64,000 nt of DNA, from contig JAKSLU010000001.1 of the NCBI GenBank assembly GCA_024400995.1, positions 1-64,000 of the forward strand. Direction: 5' to 3'. Made by a program: the position numbers and the translations under genes. Under the pieces are notes generated by a model. The model saw only the letters and a program-made list of their open reading frames with translations, ran no database searches and was not told where the DNA came from. This DNA comes from Bacteroidaceae bacterium. GTDB lineage: Bacteria; Bacteroidota; Bacteroidia; Bacteroidales; Bacteroidaceae. Below, piece after piece: positions 27,280 through 35,481 of this stretch; position 1 is the stretch's first letter, and each line of letters opens with the position of its first letter.

Positions 27280-28914
27280 CTACTTGCGCTCCAGCTCCTG
27301 CAACTCCTCCATCTTCTTGGTCTGCAGGAACTCATAGACACCGCAGAGGTGCTCGCGTACACGCTGGTGGCCGAACTCATATACCTTGGTGCAGAGACCA
27401 TCGAGGAAGTCGCGGTCGTGGCTCACGCAGATGAGCGTGCCGTCAAAGTCCTGAAGGGCCTGCTTCAGGACGTCCTTGGTCTTAAGGTCCAGATGGTTGG
27501 TGGGCTCGTCGAGGATGAGCAGGTTGACGGGCTCCAGCAGGAGCTTGAGAATGGCCAGACGAGTACGCTCGCCACCGGAGAGTACCTTCACCTTCTTGGT
27601 AGAGGCCTCGCCGCCGAACATAAAGGCACCTAGGAGGTCGCGTATCTTGAGGCGCACATCGCCCTTGGCTACGTCGTCGATGGTCTGGAACACGGTGAGT
27701 TCGCCATCGAGGAGTGAGGCTTGGTTCTGGGCAAAATAGCCTATCTGCACGTTATGCCCCAGCTGTATGCTGCCCTCGTGCTCCAGTTGGCCCATGATGC
27801 ACTTGACCATCGTGGACTTACCCTCACCATTGCGACCTACAAAGGCAATCTTGTCACCGCGCTCCACCGTGAGGCTGGCACCCTGGAAGATGCGCTTGCC
27901 GTCGAACGTCTTGCCCACGCCCTCCATGATGACGGGGTACTGACCTGAGCGGGGAGAGGGAGGGAACTTGAGGCGCAGGTGGCTGGTGTCCTCCTCATCG
28001 ACTTCAATGAGCTCCAGCTTCTCCAGCATCTTGACGCGCGACTGCACCTGGAAGGTCTTGGAGTATGTGCCCTTGAAGCGCTCGATGAAGTCCTTGGTCT
28101 CCTGGATCATCTTCTGCTGTTCCTCGTACTGCTTCTGCTGCTGCTCGCGGCGCTCCTTGCGAAGTTCCAGATACTGCGTGTAGGGCACCTTGTAGTCGTA
28201 TATGCGACCCATCGTCACCTCGATGGTGCGGGTCGTGATGTTGTCCACAAACTTGCGGTCGTGGCTGATGACCACTACTGCCTTGCCGTTCTGAACGAGG
28301 AAGTCCTCCAGCCAGCCGATGGACTCGATGTCCAGGTGGTTGGTGGGCTCGTCCAGGAGGAGCACGTCGGGGTTCTTGAGCAGGAGCTTGGCCAGCTCTA
28401 TACGCATACGCCAGCCACCAGAGAACTCGCTCGTCTGACGCTGGAAGTCAGAGCGCTCAAAGCCCAGGCCGAGGAGCGTCTTCTCTACGTCCTCCTCAAA
28501 GTGGGTCATGTCGATAGCATAGAACTTCTCGCTCATCGAGGCCACCTTTTCGATGAGCCCCATATACTCCTCGCTCTCGTAGTCGGTACGGGTGGCAAGT
28601 TCGTTGTTCAGCGCATCGATCTCTGCCTCCATCTCGCGCAGATGAGCAAAGGCCTGGCTGGTCTCCTCGAACACCGTGCGGCCGTCCTCCGTCATCAGAT
28701 GCTGTGGGAGGTAGGCTATCACCGTGTCCTTGGGAGCGCTGACCGAGCCGCGTGTGGCCTGGCGCACGCCTGCCAGAATCTTGAGCAGGGTGCTCTTGCC
28801 GGCACCGTTCTTGCCCATGAGGGCGATGCGGTCCTTCTCGTTAATAACAAAACTGATATCGGAGAAGAGAGCCTCTCCGCCAAATTCTACTGTGAGTCCG
28901 TCTATTGATACCAT
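27280..28914 (-). CDS. ABC-F family ATP-binding protein
   Basis: 544 residues with two ABC domains and no membrane segments, the soluble ABC-F type. Walker A GKNGAGKST (about residue 35) and GRNGEGKST in the second half. Signatures FSGGWRMR and LSGGERTRL. Walker B LLLDEPTNHLD and LILDEPTNHLD. Between the domains (about 235-300) lies the charged P-site-tRNA-interaction linker (RKERREQQQKQYEEQQKM). Family members act on the ribosome in translation control or antibiotic protection. This one resembles the housekeeping YbiT/Uup-like group, but the exact branch cannot be told by eye. It is on the - strand, 96 nt downstream of the DEAD-box gene with a CCTCCCC element between them. Confidence 0.92.
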   Translation of the reverse strand: MVSIDGLTVEFGGEALFSDISFVINEKDRIALMGKNGAGKSTLLKILAGVRQATRGSVSAPKDTVIAYLPQHLMTEDGRTVFEETSQAFAHLREMEAEIDALNNELATRTDYESEEYMGLIEKVASMSEKFYAIDMTHFEEDVEKTLLGLGFERSDFQRQTSEFSGGWRMRIELAKLLLKNPDVLLLDEPTNHLDIESIGWLEDFLVQNGKAVVVISHDRKFVDNITTRTIEVTMGRIYDYKVPYTQYLELRKERREQQQKQYEEQQKMIQETKDFIERFKGTYSKTFQVQSRVKMLEKLELIEVDEEDTSHLRLKFPPSPRSGQYPVIMEGVGKTFDGKRIFQGASLTVERGDKIAFVGRNGEGKSTMVKCIMGQLEHEGSIQLGHNVQIGYFAQNQASLLDGELTVFQTIDDVAKGDVRLKIRDLLGAFMFGGEASTKKVKVLSGGERTRLAILKLLLEPVNLLILDEPTNHLDLKTKDVLKQALQDFDGTLICVSHDRDFLDGLCTKVYEFGHQRVREHLCGVYEFLQTKKMEELQELERK

Positions 28915-28929
28915 AAATAAGAGGCCCCA

Positions 28930-28980
28930 CCCTCCGAAGCTGGCTACGCCACTTCGGTATCCCTCCCCGAAGGGGGAGGG
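28930..28980 (-). repeat. CCTCCCC palindromic element, intergenic, reverse orientation
   Basis: Read on the + strand: CCCTCC, then hairpin CCGAAG-c-TGGC ... GCCA-c-TTCGG, then TAT, then CCCTCCCC-gaag-GGGGAGGG. It has the same layout as the other copies but reversed. It fills most of the gap between the DEAD-box and ABC-F genes; GAGGGGTGGGAGG at about 28993-29005 may be an extra arm. Confidence 0.75.
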
Positions 28981-29009
28981 CTGGATACACCTGAGGGGTG
29001 GGAGGTGGT

Positions 29010-30788
29010 TTAGTTAAAGAATTGTTTCCAGTCGTCTTGTGAGAACTGCTTGGCGCGGCGGTTCTCGTCCTTAGCCTTCTTGGCTTTTTTGCGGTCAGAG
29101 TTGCGCTGCCTGCGCACCTCCTTCTTGCTCATCTCGCGACCCGCGTGTTCACCGTCCACCTTCACAATAACTCTCCGGTCGCCGGCCTTGGCCTTGGCCA
29201 TAAGGTTGACCACCATGCGGGCATCCTCGTTGGGCACCTCAAAGAGGGAGTAGCGGTCCTGCAGTTCGATGTGGCCGATATCTACGCGACCACGCACAAA
29301 GCGGTTGACCAGCGAGATGACATCGCGGGCATAGAACTTGTCCTTCTTGCCCAGATTGAGATAGAGGCGGGTGTAGCCCAGCTCTACCCCCCTTGGCTCC
29401 CTTGAACGGGAGGACTGGGTGTCGGAGTTGTCTCCCTTCTTTCTCCGTGAACGAGTGGAGTCATTCTTTTCTCCGCGTTCGGGGCTTCCGATTGGTGCCT
29501 CCTTGGCATAGTAGGCCACGAAGCGGCCAAACTCCTGCTGCACGAGGCGCTTGACGATGTCCTCCTTGGAGAGCCACTCCAACTTGGCCATTACCTCGCG
29601 GATGAAGGGGGCAATCTGCTCCTCATCCACCTCGGTCTTTTCCAGTTGGTCGATGACGCGGAAGAGCTGGCGCTGGCAGATGTCCTGAGGGTCGGGGAGC
29701 GTGCCCCACTCAAAGTCCTTGCCGATGGTGCGCTCTATCATGCGCACCTTGCCCTTCTCCTTGACGTGGATAATGCTCAGTGAGGTGCCACGCTTACCGG
29801 CACGGCCTGTACGGCCTGAGCGGTGGGTGTAGTTCTCTACATCGTCGGGCAGACCATAGTTGATCACATGTGTGAGGTCATCCACATCCAGGCCACGGGC
29901 CGCCACATCGGTGGCCACAAGGAGCTGGGTGCGGTGCTCGCGGAACTTGAGCATGGTCTGGTCGCGCTGTGTCTGCGACAGGTCGCCGTGCAGAGCCTCG
30001 GCATTGTAGCCGTCGCGTATGAGTTGCTCTGCCACCTCGCCAGTCTCGCGGCGGGTACGGCAGAAGATGATGGCAAATATCTGGGGGTGGAAATCTACCA
30101 GACGCTTGAGAGCGCGGTACTTGTCCGCCGCCTTGACCACGTAGGCGATATGGTTGACACGCTCAGCTCCCTCGTTGCGTGAACCCACCACGATCTCGCG
30201 GTGACCCTGGAGGTAGCGGCGGGCTATCTTCTCCACCTCCTTGCTCATCGTAGCGGAGAACAGCCAGGTGGTGCGGGTCTCGGGGACCTCCTCCAGGATG
30301 CGGTCGATGCTCTCCGAGAAGCCCATATTGAGCATCTCGTCGGCCTCGTCCAGCACCACGGTGCTGATATCAGAGAGGTCAGCGGCCCCACGCTCTATGA
30401 GGTCGATGAGGCGGCCAGGGGTGGCTACGATGATGTCGGCGCCGCGCTCCAGTTCCTTGATCTGGGGATAGATGTTGGCACCGCCATACACGCAGACTAT
30501 GCGGCGCTCCTCCATGTACTTGCCGTACGTCTGGAGGTCGCTGGCTATCTGCACGCAGAGTTCGCGGGTAGGAGAGAGCACCACGGCACGTCCGCCGCGC
30601 TGCAGGAGGGGTAGGCCAAAGGTGGCAGTCTTGCCAGTGCCCGTCTGGGCCAGTGCAATAATGTCGTGTCCGTCATTGAGGAGGACGGGGATGACCTCCT
30701 CTTGTACGGGCATGGGGGCTTCGAAACCCAGTTCTTCGATGGCGCTGCGCAGTTCGGGGCAGAGGCCAAGTTCTTCAAAAGTCTTCAT
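29010..30788 (-). CDS. DEAD-box ATP-dependent RNA helicase with DbpA-type RNA-binding domain
   Basis: 592 residues from the ATG at 30788, chosen because the -7 box at 30797-30804 lies inside any longer frame. Q motif and motif I AQTGTGKTA (about 45-53), PTRELCVQ, TPGRLID, VLDEADEML, SATMS, and C-terminal HRSGRTGRAGK. Beyond the helicase core lies a DbpA-like RRM (about 480-550: YTRLYLNLGKKDKFYARD ... IGHIELQDRYSLFEV) and a Lys/Arg-rich tail. This is the DeaD/CsdA type, used in ribosome assembly and mRNA turnover, especially in the cold. The linker before the RRM (about 435-475) is Ser/Arg/Glu-rich and partly encoded by a CTCCC/GGGAG hairpin. Confidence 0.93.
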   Translation of the reverse strand: MKTFEELGLCPELRSAIEELGFEAPMPVQEEVIPVLLNDGHDIIALAQTGTGKTATFGLPLLQRGGRAVVLSPTRELCVQIASDLQTYGKYMEERRIVCVYGGANIYPQIKELERGADIIVATPGRLIDLIERGAADLSDISTVVLDEADEMLNMGFSESIDRILEEVPETRTTWLFSATMSKEVEKIARRYLQGHREIVVGSRNEGAERVNHIAYVVKAADKYRALKRLVDFHPQIFAIIFCRTRRETGEVAEQLIRDGYNAEALHGDLSQTQRDQTMLKFREHRTQLLVATDVAARGLDVDDLTHVINYGLPDDVENYTHRSGRTGRAGKRGTSLSIIHVKEKGKVRMIERTIGKDFEWGTLPDPQDICQRQLFRVIDQLEKTEVDEEQIAPFIREVMAKLEWLSKEDIVKRLVQQEFGRFVAYYAKEAPIGSPERGEKNDSTRSRRKKGDNSDTQSSRSREPRGVELGYTRLYLNLGKKDKFYARDVISLVNRFVRGRVDIGHIELQDRYSLFEVPNEDARMVVNLMAKAKAGDRRVIVKVDGEHAGREMSKKEVRRQRNSDRKKAKKAKDENRRAKQFSQDDWKQFFN

Positions 30789-30796
30789 TGATAGTG

Positions 30797-30804
30797 CAAA
30801 AGTA
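30797..30804 (-). promoter_or_regulatory. Promoter of the DEAD-box gene, -7 box
   Basis: On the - strand, TACTTTTG followed by CAC. It lies 8 nt before the ATG at 30788, giving a very short leader. Confidence 0.6.
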
Positions 30805-30877
30805 CGAAAAAAGGGGCAGACAATGTACAAAAGCTGGGGTAAAAAGGCGAAAAACATAGGATTGGCAGTCGGTATGC

Positions 30878-30908
30878 TTTGTCGGTTTGCAAAAAAGTCT
30901 TACCTTTG
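30878..30908 (+). promoter_or_regulatory. Promoter of the DUF2851-dprA unit
   Basis: -33 box TTTG (30878-30881) and -7 box TACCTTTG (30901-30908) are separated by 19 nt, the spacing typical of Bacteroidetes promoters. The ATG follows at 30925. Confidence 0.7.
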
Positions 30909-30924
30909 TCGGTTTATTTCAAAT

Positions 30925-32160
30925 ATGGACGCGCTGATGGAACAACTGCTACAGTACGTATGGAAGCACCGTATGTTTCCGCTCACACCGCTCACCACCA
31001 CAGAGGGAGAGCGGGTCGAAGTGCTCGATCCTGGTCTATGGAACCACGACGCAGGGCCGGATTTCTTTAACGCTAAGCTCCGCATAGGAACCCAGGACTG
31101 GGTGGGCAATGTGGAGGTACACCTCCGCTCCAGTGACTGGTATCGCCATGGGCACGAGGATGATCTGGCCTATGAGAATGTTGTGCTCCATGTGGTGGGC
31201 GAGGCCGACCGCGAGGTGACCACACCTGGCGGGCGTCTTCTGCCGCAGATTGAGCTGACTGTGCCTGCTGAGGTAGAGGCTAACTTCAAGCAACTTATGG
31301 CTGAGGAGTCCTTTCCGCCCTGCTATCGTGTCATCCCCACGCTGCCCTCCGTCAAGGTGCGCTCCTGGCTCAACGCTCTCACAGTGGAGAGGCTGGAACA
31401 GAAGATAGAACGCATCGATGCACTGCTGCAGCGCACAAGGGGCGACTGGGAGCAGGTACTCTTTGTCACACTGGCGCGAACGTTGGGTTTCGGTGTGAAC
31501 AGTGATCCCTTTGAGCAGTGGGCCTTGGGCATAGACCTCAGTCAGGTGGGCAAGCACCGCGACCAGTTGGAGCAGGTGGAGGCCTTCTTCCTTGGTACGG
31601 CGGGTCTGCTGGACCGGGCCCAGGGAGAGGGTATAGACGAGGCGCGTAGGGCGCTATGGGAGAGAGAGTGGCGCTTCTTGAGTAGCAAGTTTGGCCTGAA
31701 GTCCATGGAGAGTCAGCAGTGGAAGTACATGCGCATGCGTCCACAGAACTTTCCCCATGTACGCCTGCTCCAGTTGGCCCGCATGTACCATGAGGGGCAG
31801 GCCTCGCTCTCACGTCTGGTGGGAGCTACGGATGTGGCGGCCATACGCGCAATGTTCCACGAGGCTCTGCCTCAGTTGCAGGCTGCCTCACTCGATTTGC
31901 TGCTTATCAACACCGCTGCCCCCGTGCTCTTTGCTCATGGTCGGCAGCATGGCTGTGAGGAACGTATGGACCAGGCCTTCCAACTCCTGGAGAGCATCAA
32001 GGCCGAGAGCAACTACATCACCCGTGCCTGGCGGCAGGCAGGCCTCGTCGTAGGTACGGCCGCCGACTCCCAGGCCCTCATCCAACTCCGCAAACGCTAC
32101 TGCGACCGTCGCGACTGCCTCCGTTGCCGCTTCGGCGCTGAATACCTGAGAAAACAATGA
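30925..32160 (+). CDS. DUF2851 family protein
   Basis: 411 residues from the ATG at 30925, which follows a well-formed promoter; upstream in-frame codons lie inside that promoter. The N-terminus YVWKHRMFPLTPLTTTEGE, then LNHDAGPDFFNAKLRIG-like and NVEVHLRSSDWYRHGH, are the conserved features of DUF2851, a Bacteroidetes family of unknown function. The C-terminus has a cysteine pair (RRDCLRCRFG). Its stop overlaps the dprA start (ATGA), so the two are translationally coupled, which hints at a DNA-related job. No catalytic role is claimed. Confidence 0.9.
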   Translation: MDALMEQLLQYVWKHRMFPLTPLTTTEGERVEVLDPGLWNHDAGPDFFNAKLRIGTQDWVGNVEVHLRSSDWYRHGHEDDLAYENVVLHVVGEADREVTTPGGRLLPQIELTVPAEVEANFKQLMAEESFPPCYRVIPTLPSVKVRSWLNALTVERLEQKIERIDALLQRTRGDWEQVLFVTLARTLGFGVNSDPFEQWALGIDLSQVGKHRDQLEQVEAFFLGTAGLLDRAQGEGIDEARRALWEREWRFLSSKFGLKSMESQQWKYMRMRPQNFPHVRLLQLARMYHEGQASLSRLVGATDVAAIRAMFHEALPQLQAASLDLLLINTAAPVLFAHGRQHGCEERMDQAFQLLESIKAESNYITRAWRQAGLVVGTAADSQALIQLRKRYCDRRDCLRCRFGAEYLRKQ

Positions 32161-33194
32161 CAGACGCCTTATATATATACCTGCGCGGGGAACAGGCCCT
32201 CGCTACCCTTCCTCCTCATCTGGCAGAGCGTGCCAGTCGCCAGTGGACTACGTACAGCCAGCAGACTGCACTGATGGATCGTGAACTCAAGTTCTGTAGC
32301 GATCATGGCATACAGGTCATCTGCTATGGCGATGAGGCCTACCCTCAGCGTTTGATGGTGTGCAGGGATGCCCCACTTGTGCTCTTCTATCTGGGCAACG
32401 CTCCCCTCAATGCCCGCCACATCATCTCCATCGTAGGCACCCGTCACCTCTCTCCCTATGGCCGTGATCTTTGCGAGCGCATCACGGCAGACCTGGGCAG
32501 GCTATTGCCTGATGCTCTCGTGGTGAGTGGGCTGGCCTATGGGGCTGATATCAATGCGCATCGTGGTGCGCTGGCCAACAACCTGTCAACCGTGGCCGTT
32601 GTAGCACATGGCCTGGACCGCATCTACCCTTATACCCACAAGGCCACGGCGGCGCAGATGACGCGCCAGGGCGGTCTGCTGACGGAGTACCCAATGGGCA
32701 CAGAGCCAGAGCGCTACAACTTTGTTCACCGCAACCGCATCGTGGCGGCTCTGGCCGACTGTACCATCGTTATAGAGAGTGCCCGTCGGGGTGGCAGCAT
32801 GATTACGGCGGAGCGTGCCAGAGAGTTCGGCCGTCCCGTACTGGCCTGCCCTGGCCGACTGACGGATGCTACCTCCGAGGGCTGCAATCGTGCTATAGCC
32901 GAGGGCAAGGCCTTTGCCTTTACTGACGTAGCAGACCTCATTGTGCGGATGGGGTGGGAGAGTGCGGGCTCGCAGGATGCCGTGCAGCAACCCCTCTTTG
33001 CTGAGAGCCTATCACTCTCAGCCGAGGGACAGCAGCTGGTCAGTGCGCTGCGTGGCACCGAAGGCCTGACAGCCGACCAGTTGGCCCTGGCCACGCAGAT
33101 GCCAGCCTTCCAGGTGGGTGCCATACTGACTGATATGGAGATGCAGGGCCTTCTTGCCCTCATGCCCGGTGGTCTATATCGCCTGAAGGGCTAA
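32157..33194 (+). CDS. dprA: DNA-processing protein DprA
   Basis: 345 residues. DprA binds incoming single-stranded DNA and loads RecA during natural transformation; it is also present in many bacteria not known to be competent. The Rossmann-fold core is seen as IVGTRHLSPYG (about 96), VSGLAYGADINAHRGAL (about 122-138), HGLDRIYP, and SARRGGSMITAERAREFGRPVLACPG (about 200-226, in pieces). A C-terminal winged-helix-like segment follows (about 285-345). Starts inside the DUF2851 stop codon. Its own stop overlaps the stop of the antiporter gene on the other strand by 3-4 nt. Confidence 0.95.
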   Translation: MTDALYIYLRGEQALATLPPHLAERASRQWTTYSQQTALMDRELKFCSDHGIQVICYGDEAYPQRLMVCRDAPLVLFYLGNAPLNARHIISIVGTRHLSPYGRDLCERITADLGRLLPDALVVSGLAYGADINAHRGALANNLSTVAVVAHGLDRIYPYTHKATAAQMTRQGGLLTEYPMGTEPERYNFVHRNRIVAALADCTIVIESARRGGSMITAERAREFGRPVLACPGRLTDATSEGCNRAIAEGKAFAFTDVADLIVRMGWESAGSQDAVQQPLFAESLSLSAEGQQLVSALRGTEGLTADQLALATQMPAFQVGAILTDMEMQGLLALMPGGLYRLKG

Positions 33195-34168
33195 ATGAGC
33201 TGGTAGCCCAGCCAGCAGTAGTAAGCGAGTGCTACGAGTGTGAGGAGGATACCCTCGGTGCGGCTGAGAGTGAAACGCGCCTTGCCGTAGCGACAGAAGA
33301 TCCATAGCAGGGCCGATGCGGCAATGAGCGTCCCGAAGTCGATCATCCCCAGACCGCTGATGATGAGGGGCTGTACAGTGGCCGCTGTACCCAGTACAAA
33401 GAATACGTTGAACACCATGCTACCCACGACGTTGCCCAGAGCCATGCCGTGGTCACCCTTGCGTGCAGCCATAAGTGAGGCTGCCAGCTCAGGTGCAGAG
33501 GTGCCTATGCTGATAAAGGTGAGTGCCACCAGGCTCTCCGGCATGCCCAGCAGTCGGGCAGTACCTGCACCGCCATCCACCAGCATATTGCCGCCAACGA
33601 GCAGCAAGGCCAGACCGCCCACACACATCACGATGCTCTTGAACGTGCCCATGGGCTTCTCCTCTGGGGCCTCCGTAGCTTCAGTGGCGTCCACCTTTGT
33701 CTGCTGGGGGGTGCCCGACTTGGCGTAGGAGAAGGTATAGCTCAGGAAGATGGCAAACATGCACAGCAGCAGCAAGCCCTCCGTGCGGGCCATGGTGCCG
33801 TCCCACGCCACGAGCAGCACAACTATAGAGCTCAGCAGGGCAAAGGGCACGTCGTTGCGGATGTTCGTCCAGTTCACGCTGATAGGCGCAACTGTAGCTG
33901 TGAGGCCCATGATGCCCAGTATATTGAAGATGTTACTGCCCACTATGTTGCCCACGGCCATGTCGGTGCTCCCCTTGAAGGCCGAGAACACGCTGACCAC
34001 AAACTCTGGCAGACTGCTGCCCATGGCCACGATGGTCAGGCCCACAACGATAGAGGGAATGCCCAGCTGGCGGGCAATGGCTGCGGCACCGTCGGTCAAG
34101 AAGTCGGCACCCTTGATGATGGCTACGAGGCCACCGAGGAACATAGCGATAAAGATGAGGAGAGACAT
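33191..34168 (-). CDS. Calcium/sodium antiporter, CaCA family (YrbG-like)
   Basis: 325 residues from the ATG at 34168. A longer start at 34198 is possible but adds a histidine-rich segment before the first membrane helix. About ten membrane segments in two inverted halves. The alpha-repeat motifs are clear: GSSLPEFVVSVFSAFKG (first half) and GTSAPELAASLMAARKGDHG (second half), each followed by GN-I/V-VGSNIFN-type sequence. The family exchanges Na+ or H+ for Ca2+ across the inner membrane. The halves are joined by a charged loop (TKVDATEATEAPEEKP). It converges on dprA, with stop codons overlapping. Confidence 0.93.
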   Translation of the reverse strand: MSLLIFIAMFLGGLVAIIKGADFLTDGAAAIARQLGIPSIVVGLTIVAMGSSLPEFVVSVFSAFKGSTDMAVGNIVGSNIFNILGIMGLTATVAPISVNWTNIRNDVPFALLSSIVVLLVAWDGTMARTEGLLLLCMFAIFLSYTFSYAKSGTPQQTKVDATEATEAPEEKPMGTFKSIVMCVGGLALLLVGGNMLVDGGAGTARLLGMPESLVALTFISIGTSAPELAASLMAARKGDHGMALGNVVGSMVFNVFFVLGTAATVQPLIISGLGMIDFGTLIAASALLWIFCRYGKARFTLSRTEGILLTLVALAYYCWLGYQLI

Positions 34169-34213
34169 GGCAGAGCTGAGATGCAGGGGGTGAAACATAT
34201 GCAGTCTTGAAAC

Positions 34214-34249
34214 AAAAAAGAGAGAAGACCTTGCGGCATTCTCTCTTTT
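34214..34249 (-). terminator. Terminator after tRNA-Asn
   Basis: An 11-bp stem, AAAAGAGAGAA with TTCTCTCTTTT, has a 12-nt loop. Read on the - strand it ends in TTTTTTG, directly after the tRNA. Confidence 0.8.
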
Positions 34250-34251
34250 CG

Positions 34252-34325
34252 CGCTTCAGGATGGGCTTGAACCAACGACCCCCTGATTAACAGTCAGGTG
34301 CTCTAACCAACTGAGCTACTGAAGC
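34252..34325 (-). tRNA. tRNA-Asn (anticodon GTT)
   Basis: On the - strand a 74-nt cloverleaf can be drawn. Acceptor stem GCTTCAG/CTGAAGC (7 perfect pairs), D arm GCTC-AGTTGGTTA-GAGC, anticodon arm CCTGA-CTGTTAA-TCAGG with GTT at 34289-34291, T loop TTCAAGC. The T stem GTTGG/CCATC has one T-T mismatch. CCA is not encoded. The anticodon reads AAC/AAU, hence asparagine. Confidence 0.95.
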
Positions 34326-34366
34326 AGTGTTTCAAGTTTTTTTCGCGTTTCTTTCGAATTGCGATG

Positions 34367-34374
34367 CAAAAGTA
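34367..34374 (-). promoter_or_regulatory. tRNA-Asn promoter, -7 box
   Basis: On the - strand TACTTTTG followed by CATCGC, 41 nt before the tRNA 5' end. It diverges from the kinase promoter at 34398. Confidence 0.5.
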
Positions 34375-34397
34375 GTGATTATTTCCGAAAAAAGCAA

Positions 34398-34405
34398 TAA
34401 CTTTG
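34398..34405 (+). promoter_or_regulatory. PfkB kinase promoter, -7 box
   Basis: TAACTTTG followed by CAC, 39 nt before the ATG at 34445. It overlaps the in-frame TTG at 34403, which therefore cannot be the start. Confidence 0.65.
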
Positions 34406-34444
34406 CACAAAAATTTACGCAAATCACCGAAAAAAGTACTTTTT

Positions 34445-35428
34445 ATGCCTCAAATTGCAACCTTGGGTAACGCTTTAGTGGATGTTTTGACCAAAATGGA
34501 CTCCGATGAGCCCCTCTGCGCGCTTGGCCTCCTCAAAGGCGGAATGACCCACATTAGCGAAGAAAAATACGCCTCTCTCTATAAAAAAATGCAGGAACTC
34601 CCCCTCCAGGAGGCCACAGGCGGCAGTGCAGCCAACACGGCCCTATGTCTTGCGCACCTGATGGAGCCTGGCGAGGTGAAGTATGTGGGCAAGCTCAATC
34701 CCACAGACCACTTCGGTCAGTTCTTTGCTCGGAGTCTGCACGCGGCGGGCGTAGATATAAACGTCATCACGGCGGGCGAAAAATCATCTGGCGTGTGCTG
34801 CGCCTTTGTCTCGCCCGATGGCGAACGCACCTTTGCTACCTATCTCGGTGCAGCGGCGGACATGCAGGCAGAGGAGCTCAGTGAGGATATGTTCCAGGGT
34901 GTGCGCATCGTGCATCTGGAGGGCTACCTCGTGCAGAACCATGCACTCGTCCTGCGGGCCGTCGAGATGGCCCATACCGCAGGAGCACTGGTGAGCCTGG
35001 ACATGGCCAGCTACAATATAGTGGAGGCCGACCATGCCTTCTTTGAGCATTTGCTGCCGCAGGTAGATATCGTCTTTGCCAACGAGAAGGAGGCCAATGC
35101 CTGGCAGGCGGGCACTCCCGAGCAGTCCTTGGCCTCTCTGGCCGCCCTCTGCCAGACAGCTGTGGTCAAGCTCGGAGCCCGTGGTGCCTGGGCGCAACGA
35201 GGCGACGAGCAGGTGTTCGGGGCTGCGGAGAGCATAGCCCATGTTGTGGATACGACAGCCGCAGGCGACTTCTTTGCCGCAGGTTTCCTCTATGCTCTGC
35301 TCTGCCAGCGTTCGCTCGCTGACTGCCTCCATGCCGGAGCCTACTGTGCCAGCCGCGTCATCCAGGTACTGGGCACGCAGCTCACGCCCAGCATGTGGCA
35401 GGACATCAAGACTACCCTCAACCCCTGA
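34445..35428 (+). CDS. PfkB family sugar/nucleoside kinase (adenosine kinase-like)
   Basis: 327 residues. N-terminal GNALVDVL and ATGGSAANTALCLAHL (about 45-60) form the substrate site of the ribokinase fold, and VKYVGKLNPTDHFGQFF is typical of adenosine-kinase-like members. The catalytic anion-hole motif DTTAAGDFFAAGFL (about 265-278) contains the base Asp. It phosphorylates a sugar or nucleoside hydroxyl with ATP in the cytoplasm; which substrate cannot be told. It is followed 53 nt later by the S41 protease gene on the same strand. Confidence 0.9.
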   Translation: MPQIATLGNALVDVLTKMDSDEPLCALGLLKGGMTHISEEKYASLYKKMQELPLQEATGGSAANTALCLAHLMEPGEVKYVGKLNPTDHFGQFFARSLHAAGVDINVITAGEKSSGVCCAFVSPDGERTFATYLGAAADMQAEELSEDMFQGVRIVHLEGYLVQNHALVLRAVEMAHTAGALVSLDMASYNIVEADHAFFEHLLPQVDIVFANEKEANAWQAGTPEQSLASLAALCQTAVVKLGARGAWAQRGDEQVFGAAESIAHVVDTTAAGDFFAAGFLYALLCQRSLADCLHAGAYCASRVIQVLGTQLTPSMWQDIKTTLNP

Positions 35429-35481
35429 CATCGTTAAACCCTGCGTTAACGTTGACGTTAACGAACAGTCCTTTCTACTCA

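Noticed and set aside
30789..30857. N-terminal hydrophobic extension of the DEAD-box protein
   Set aside because: The extension would be encoded across the promoter -7 box, and the protein is cytoplasmic; the ATG at 30788 gives the normal helicase N-terminus.
30472..30924. Extension of the DUF2851 frame upstream by about 150 residues
   Set aside because: It is antisense to the DEAD-box gene and precedes the promoter at 30878-30908; the family starts at the ATG at 30925.
34252..34325. tRNA pseudogene because of the T-stem mismatch
   Set aside because: Acceptor, D and anticodon stems are perfect, and a promoter and terminator are present, so one mismatch does not argue for loss of function.
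34403..34445. TTG start that would lengthen the PfkB kinase by 14 residues
   Set aside because: The TTG lies inside the -7 box TAACTTTG, and the added residues do not resemble the kinase N-terminus.
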